Below, one piece after another: positions 43,931 to 47,500 of a stretch of DNA of 47,500 nucleotides (the first letter of the stretch is position 1; every line of letters begins with the position of its first letter). The notes beneath the pieces were generated by a model. That model was not told the origin of the DNA and made no database searches. It worked only from the letters and a program-made list of their open reading frames with translations. The translations under genes were made by a program, and so were the position numbers. Origin of the DNA: Tubiluchus corallicola (lineage: Eukaryota > Priapulida > Priapulimorpha > Priapulimorphida > Tubiluchidae); NCBI GenBank assembly GCA_030141605.1, contig JAQGDQ010000590.1, positions 1 to 47,500 on the forward strand. The letters run 5' to 3'.

Positions 43931-44510
43931 GTTATTACTGAGAAATGTAACGTGTAGCATGTATCTTTTCTACTAAGTTTTTATGCCACCACCATGATAA
44001 TTTATCACGTGCAAAAGAAGGCATGAAACTACTTCGTTAGTTATCTTCGGAAACTCAAGTTTATTTGTTTGTTTGTAAAGTTGATTGTTTGTGACATATC
44101 AGCTACTTTTATTTACAATGATTACATTTTTTGTAATTTTGCGGATTTGCTAGAATTGAGTTTAGTGAACGATTTTTTTATTTGAATAAAAACACACTGT
44201 TGTACAGCTTTATATCACGAGAAATCTTTTTGAGTGAGGAAGAGCAGTAGACAAGTCCACAAAAGCCATAAATTTTCAAGTTGTGAAATCTTTTTCATTC
44301 ATCCATATTTAATTTATTTTCACATTGACATACAGTAATAAAATTCAAGATGTAATGTAGACAGTACTGAGTAAAAAGCATCTACAAATTTTGCCGTATT
44401 ACATGAAAATTTGCACATCTTTTCTCGCCGAGGAATGACTTACACCAGATATGTCAAATGGTCTGTTGTCTCACATTTGATAGTTCCTCTTCATAAAGAG
44501 AGTGATTCCA

Positions 44511-45895
44511 GTCTAGCTATGACTTTGTACATTCCAGTCCTGCTACAACTGTGTACATTCCAGTCTTGCTGCGACTGTGTTCATTCCAGTCTTGCTGCGA
44601 CTGTGTACATTCCAGTCTTGCTGCGACTGTGTACATTCCAGTCTTGCTGCGACTGTGTACATTCCAGTCTTGCTGCGACTGTGTTCACTCCAGTGTGCTA
44701 CGACTGTATACATTCCAGTCTTGCTACGACTGTGTTCATTCCAGTCTTGCTACAACTGTGTACATTCCAGTCTTGCTGCGACTGTGTTCATTCCAGTCTG
44801 CTACGACTGTGTACATTCCAGTCTTGCTACAATGTGTACATTCCAGTCTTGCTACAACTGTGTACATTCCAGTCTTGCTGCGACTTTGTTCATTCCAGTC
44901 TCGCTACGACTGTGTACATTCCTGAATGGCTACGACTGTGTACATTCCAGTCTTGCTATGACTGTGTACATTCCAATCTTGCTACGACTGTGTACATTCC
45001 AGTCTTGCTACGACTGTGTACATTCCAATCTTGCTACGACTGTGTACATTCCAGTCTTGCTACGACTGTGTTCATTCCAGTCTTGCTACAACTGTGTACA
45101 TTCCAGTCTTGCTGCGACTGTGTTCATTCCAGTCTGCTACGACTGTGTACATTCCAGTCTTGCTACAATGTGTACATTCCAGTCTTGCTACGACTGTGTA
45201 CATTCCAGTCTTGCTGCGACTTTGTTCATTCCAGTCTTGCTACGACTGTGTACATTCCTGAATGGCTACGACTGTGTACATTCCAGTCTTGCTATGACTG
45301 TGTACATTCCAGTCTTGCTACGACTGTGTTCATTCCAGTCTTGCTACGACTGTGTACATTCCAGTCTTGCTACAACTGTGTACATTCCAGTCTTGCTACG
45401 ACTGTGTACATTCCAGTCTTGCTGCGACTTTGTTCATTCCAGTCTTGCTACGACTGTGTACATTCCTGAATGGCTACGACTGTGTACATTCCAGTCTTGC
45501 TATGACTGTGTACATTCCAATCTTGCTACGACTGTGTACATTCCAGTCTTGCTACGACTGTGTTCATTCCAGTCTTGCTACGACTGTGTACATTCCAGTC
45601 TTGCTGCGACTGTGTTCATTCCAGTCTTGCTACAACTGTGTACATTCCAGTCTAGCTACAACTGTGTACATTCTAGTCTTGCTACGACTGTGTACATTCC
45701 AGTCTAGCTACGACTGTGTACATTCCAGTCTTGCTACGACGGTGTTCATTCCAGTCTTGCTACGACTGTGTTCATTCCAGTCTTGCTGCGACTGTGTACA
45801 TTCCAGTCTAGCTACAATTGTGTACATTCCAGTCTAGCTACAACTGTGTACATTCCAGTCTAGCTACAACTGTGTACATTCCAGTCTGTCTACAA
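44511..45895. repeat. 26-bp minisatellite with higher-order structure, about 53 copies
   Basis: Unit gtacattccagtcttgctac followed by gactgt. Variants (ttcatt, gcgac, a one-unit cctgaatggc change, short units lacking bases) recur in the same order at 44921, 45257 and 45465. The last two are 208 bp (8 units) apart, showing block duplications. Long frames here (up to 376 codons) are open only because the unit lacks stops. Confidence 0.97.
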
Positions 45896-46499
45896 CTCAC
45901 TAAGTATGCAATACGTAGGAGTATTGAATTCGAGTTTGCACAAAGTGCCATTCTGTGTAAAAATGAAGTAAGTATAGTGGCAAAGACAAAACTTAATACT
46001 CTGCAGTTCTAATCTGAAAAATAAAATTTTAGTTAAGCAATGGCAAGCTATTAACTTTTATAGTCAGGATTAGGAAATAGAAATGTGGAGTTTTTTTATA
46101 TACCCCAACCAACTAACAAGCACTCTCCTAGCAACACACAGTTGCCACATGGTGCATTTCAAACAAACAAACCATTGCGCATTTGATGTATTAAATTTAA
46201 CAAGCTAATGTAGTCAGTACATTGACAACAGCTGCGACATCTGGTGGGGAAACGCACGTAAATAAACACGAGGCGAAGTTGAGCTTTACATTCATAAGAA
46301 ATGGTGAATTTTGTCAGAACTTAATTTAAAATATTTCTGCTCTCTGGAAACCTGCCACTTACTATATATATGCGTTTTAAATCTCATAATATTTAAGCAA
46401 TCGATACTGAGATGTTCAGCTGCTGCTGCTGCCAATCTGCAGATGAAGAAGCTGGCAGTTCACTGAGTGAACAAGTCAGTTCTCATTCGCTTTCTGTGT

Positions 46500-47500
46500 T
46501 ATTGTGTCCCTTGACTTCTGGAATCAAAGCTAATGCTTTTCTCTCACTGCTTCCTGGTGTTTTTCTGTGTCATTGTGTCCCTTGACTTCTGGAATCAAAG
46601 CTAATGCTTTTCTCTCACTGCTTCCTGGTGTTTTTCTGTGTCATTGTGTCCCTTGACTTCTGGAATCAAAGCTAATTCTTCCACTGCTTTCTGGTGTTTT
46701 TCTGTGTCATTGTGTCCCTTGACTTCTGGAATCAAAGCTAATTCTTCCACTGCTTTCTGGTGTTTTTCTGTGTCATTGTGTCCCTTGACTTCTGGAATCG
46801 AAGCTAATTCTTCCACTGCTTCCTGGTGTTTTTCTGTGTCATTGTGTCCCTTGACTTCTGGAATCAAAGCTAATTCTTCCACTGCTTCCTGGTGTTTTTC
46901 TGTGTCATTGTCTCCCTTGACTTCTGGAATCAAAGCTAATTCTTCCACTGCTTCCTGGTATTTTTCTGTGTCATTGTGTCCCTTGACTTCTGGAATCAAA
47001 GCTAATTCTTCCACTGCTTCCTGGTGTTTTTCTGTGTCATTGTCTCCCTTGACTTCTGGAATCAAAGCTAATTCTTCCACTGCTTCCTGGTATTTTTCTG
47101 TGTCATTGTGTCCCTTGACTTCTGGAATCAAAGCTAATTCTTCCACTGCTTCCTGGTGTTTTTCTGTGTCATTGTCTCCCTTGACTTCTGGAATCAAAGC
47201 TAATTCTTCCACTGCTTCCTGGTATTTTTCTGTGTCATTGTGTCCCTTGACTTCTGGAATCAAAGCTAATTCTTCCACTGCTTCCTGGTGTTTTTCTGTG
47301 TCATTGTCTCCCTTGACTTCTGGAATCAAAGCTAATTCTTCCACTGCTTCCTGGTATTTTTCTGTGTCATTGTGTCCCTTGACTTCTGGAATCAAAGCTA
47401 ATTCTTCCACTGCTTCCTGGTGTTTTTCTGTGTCATTGTCTCCCTTGACTTCTGGAATCAAAGCTAATTCTTCCACTGCTTCCTGGTATTTTTCTGTGTC
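46500..47500. repeat. 66-bp tandem repeat with 132-bp dimers, continuing past the window
   Basis: Units such as ttcttccactgcttcctggt recur every 66 bp (46808, 46874). In the right part, units alternate gtgtccc with gtctccc and tggtgttt with tggtattt, so the recent repeat is 132 bp. The left-most units have a 5-bp longer junction (ttttctctcactg). The array reaches the right edge. Confidence 0.97.
46601..47500 (-). CDS. Possible repeat protein read from the 66-bp array, 5' end outside
   Basis: On the minus strand the array is open from the edge to a TAG at 46601, giving 22-residue repeats EELALIPEVKGHNDTEKHQE plus AV. The frame ends where the 5-bp insertion occurs (AVREKH). 66 is divisible by three, so a coding array is possible. 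The few differences between units (His/Asp, His/Tyr, Glu/Lys, Leu/Ser) all change the residue, so they give no sign of purifying selection. A non-coding satellite is equally likely. Confidence 0.25.
   Translation of the reverse strand, partial: DTEKYQEAVEELALIPEVKGDNDTEKHQEAVEELALIPEVKGHNDTEKYQEAVEELALIPEVKGDNDTEKHQEAVEELALIPEVKGHNDTEKYQEAVEELALIPEVKGDNDTEKHQEAVEELALIPEVKGHNDTEKYQEAVEELALIPEVKGDNDTEKHQEAVEELALIPEVKGHNDTEKYQEAVEELALIPEVKGDNDTEKHQEAVEELALIPEVKGHNDTEKHQEAVEELASIPEVKGHNDTEKHQKAVEELALIPEVKGHNDTEKHQKAVEELALIPEVKGHNDTEKHQEAVREKH

Noticed and set aside
44411-46012. Plus-strand ORFs of up to 376 codons
   Set aside because: All three frames are open through the 26-bp array; single-base unit variants would break a real coding frame, and none is favoured.
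7966-47500. CRISPR-like arrays
   Set aside because: The tandem repeats have no unique spacers, and the DNA is eukaryotic.

Overview
The window is nuclear DNA of an animal. It has spliced genes with GT-AG introns, tRNA-derived SINEs, hAT-, pogo/Tigger- and mariner-like elements, many minisatellites, and short internal TTAGGG/CCCTAA telomere-like stretches. It is AT-rich with compact gene islands. A marine invertebrate (possibly a deuterostome such as an ascidian) would fit, but the species cannot be fixed from this sequence alone.

Four protein-coding loci can be supported. (1) On the + strand at 5996-12764, seven exons encode the C-terminal 337 residues of a K+-dependent Na+/Ca2+ exchanger-like protein (SLC24/NCKX family); upstream exons are not found. 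Its second alpha repeat lacks both acidic residues that bind cations in known NCKX proteins. (2) On the - strand at 18162-23758, a two-exon gene encodes a large multi-C2H2 zinc-finger protein of the ZNF592/ZNF687/ZNF532 type. It carries about 40 copies of an 11-residue Ser-Pro repeat, and the reading frame is broken by three indels inside that repeat. (3) On the + strand at 30928-34864, two coding exons give a complete 84-residue ANAPC11, the RING subunit of the APC/C. (4) On the + strand at 39336-40457, an intronless gene encodes a DUSP22/DUSP15-like phosphatase with an unusual long C-terminal tail. These genes show no sign of acting in one pathway.

Layout: 1-7772 is a large inverted repeat with arms of about 2.22 kb (1-2225 and 5554-7772) around a 3.3 kb spacer. 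Each arm carries the same three exchanger exons, on opposite strands. 7773-12764 holds the rest of the exchanger with repeat-filled introns, including a 690-bp pentanucleotide array. 12.8-18.1 kb is intergenic and full of transposon relics. 18.2-23.8 kb is the zinc-finger gene. 23.8-30.9 kb is AT-rich and transposon-rich. 30.9-34.9 kb is ANAPC11, whose single coding intron holds three SINEs. 35.1-36.7 kb is a dead mariner-like element with inserts. 37.5-40.5 kb is the phosphatase gene with a CpG-richer upstream region. 41.9-47.5 kb is dominated by four tandem arrays (31, about 132, 26 and 66 bp periods). The last runs off the right edge.
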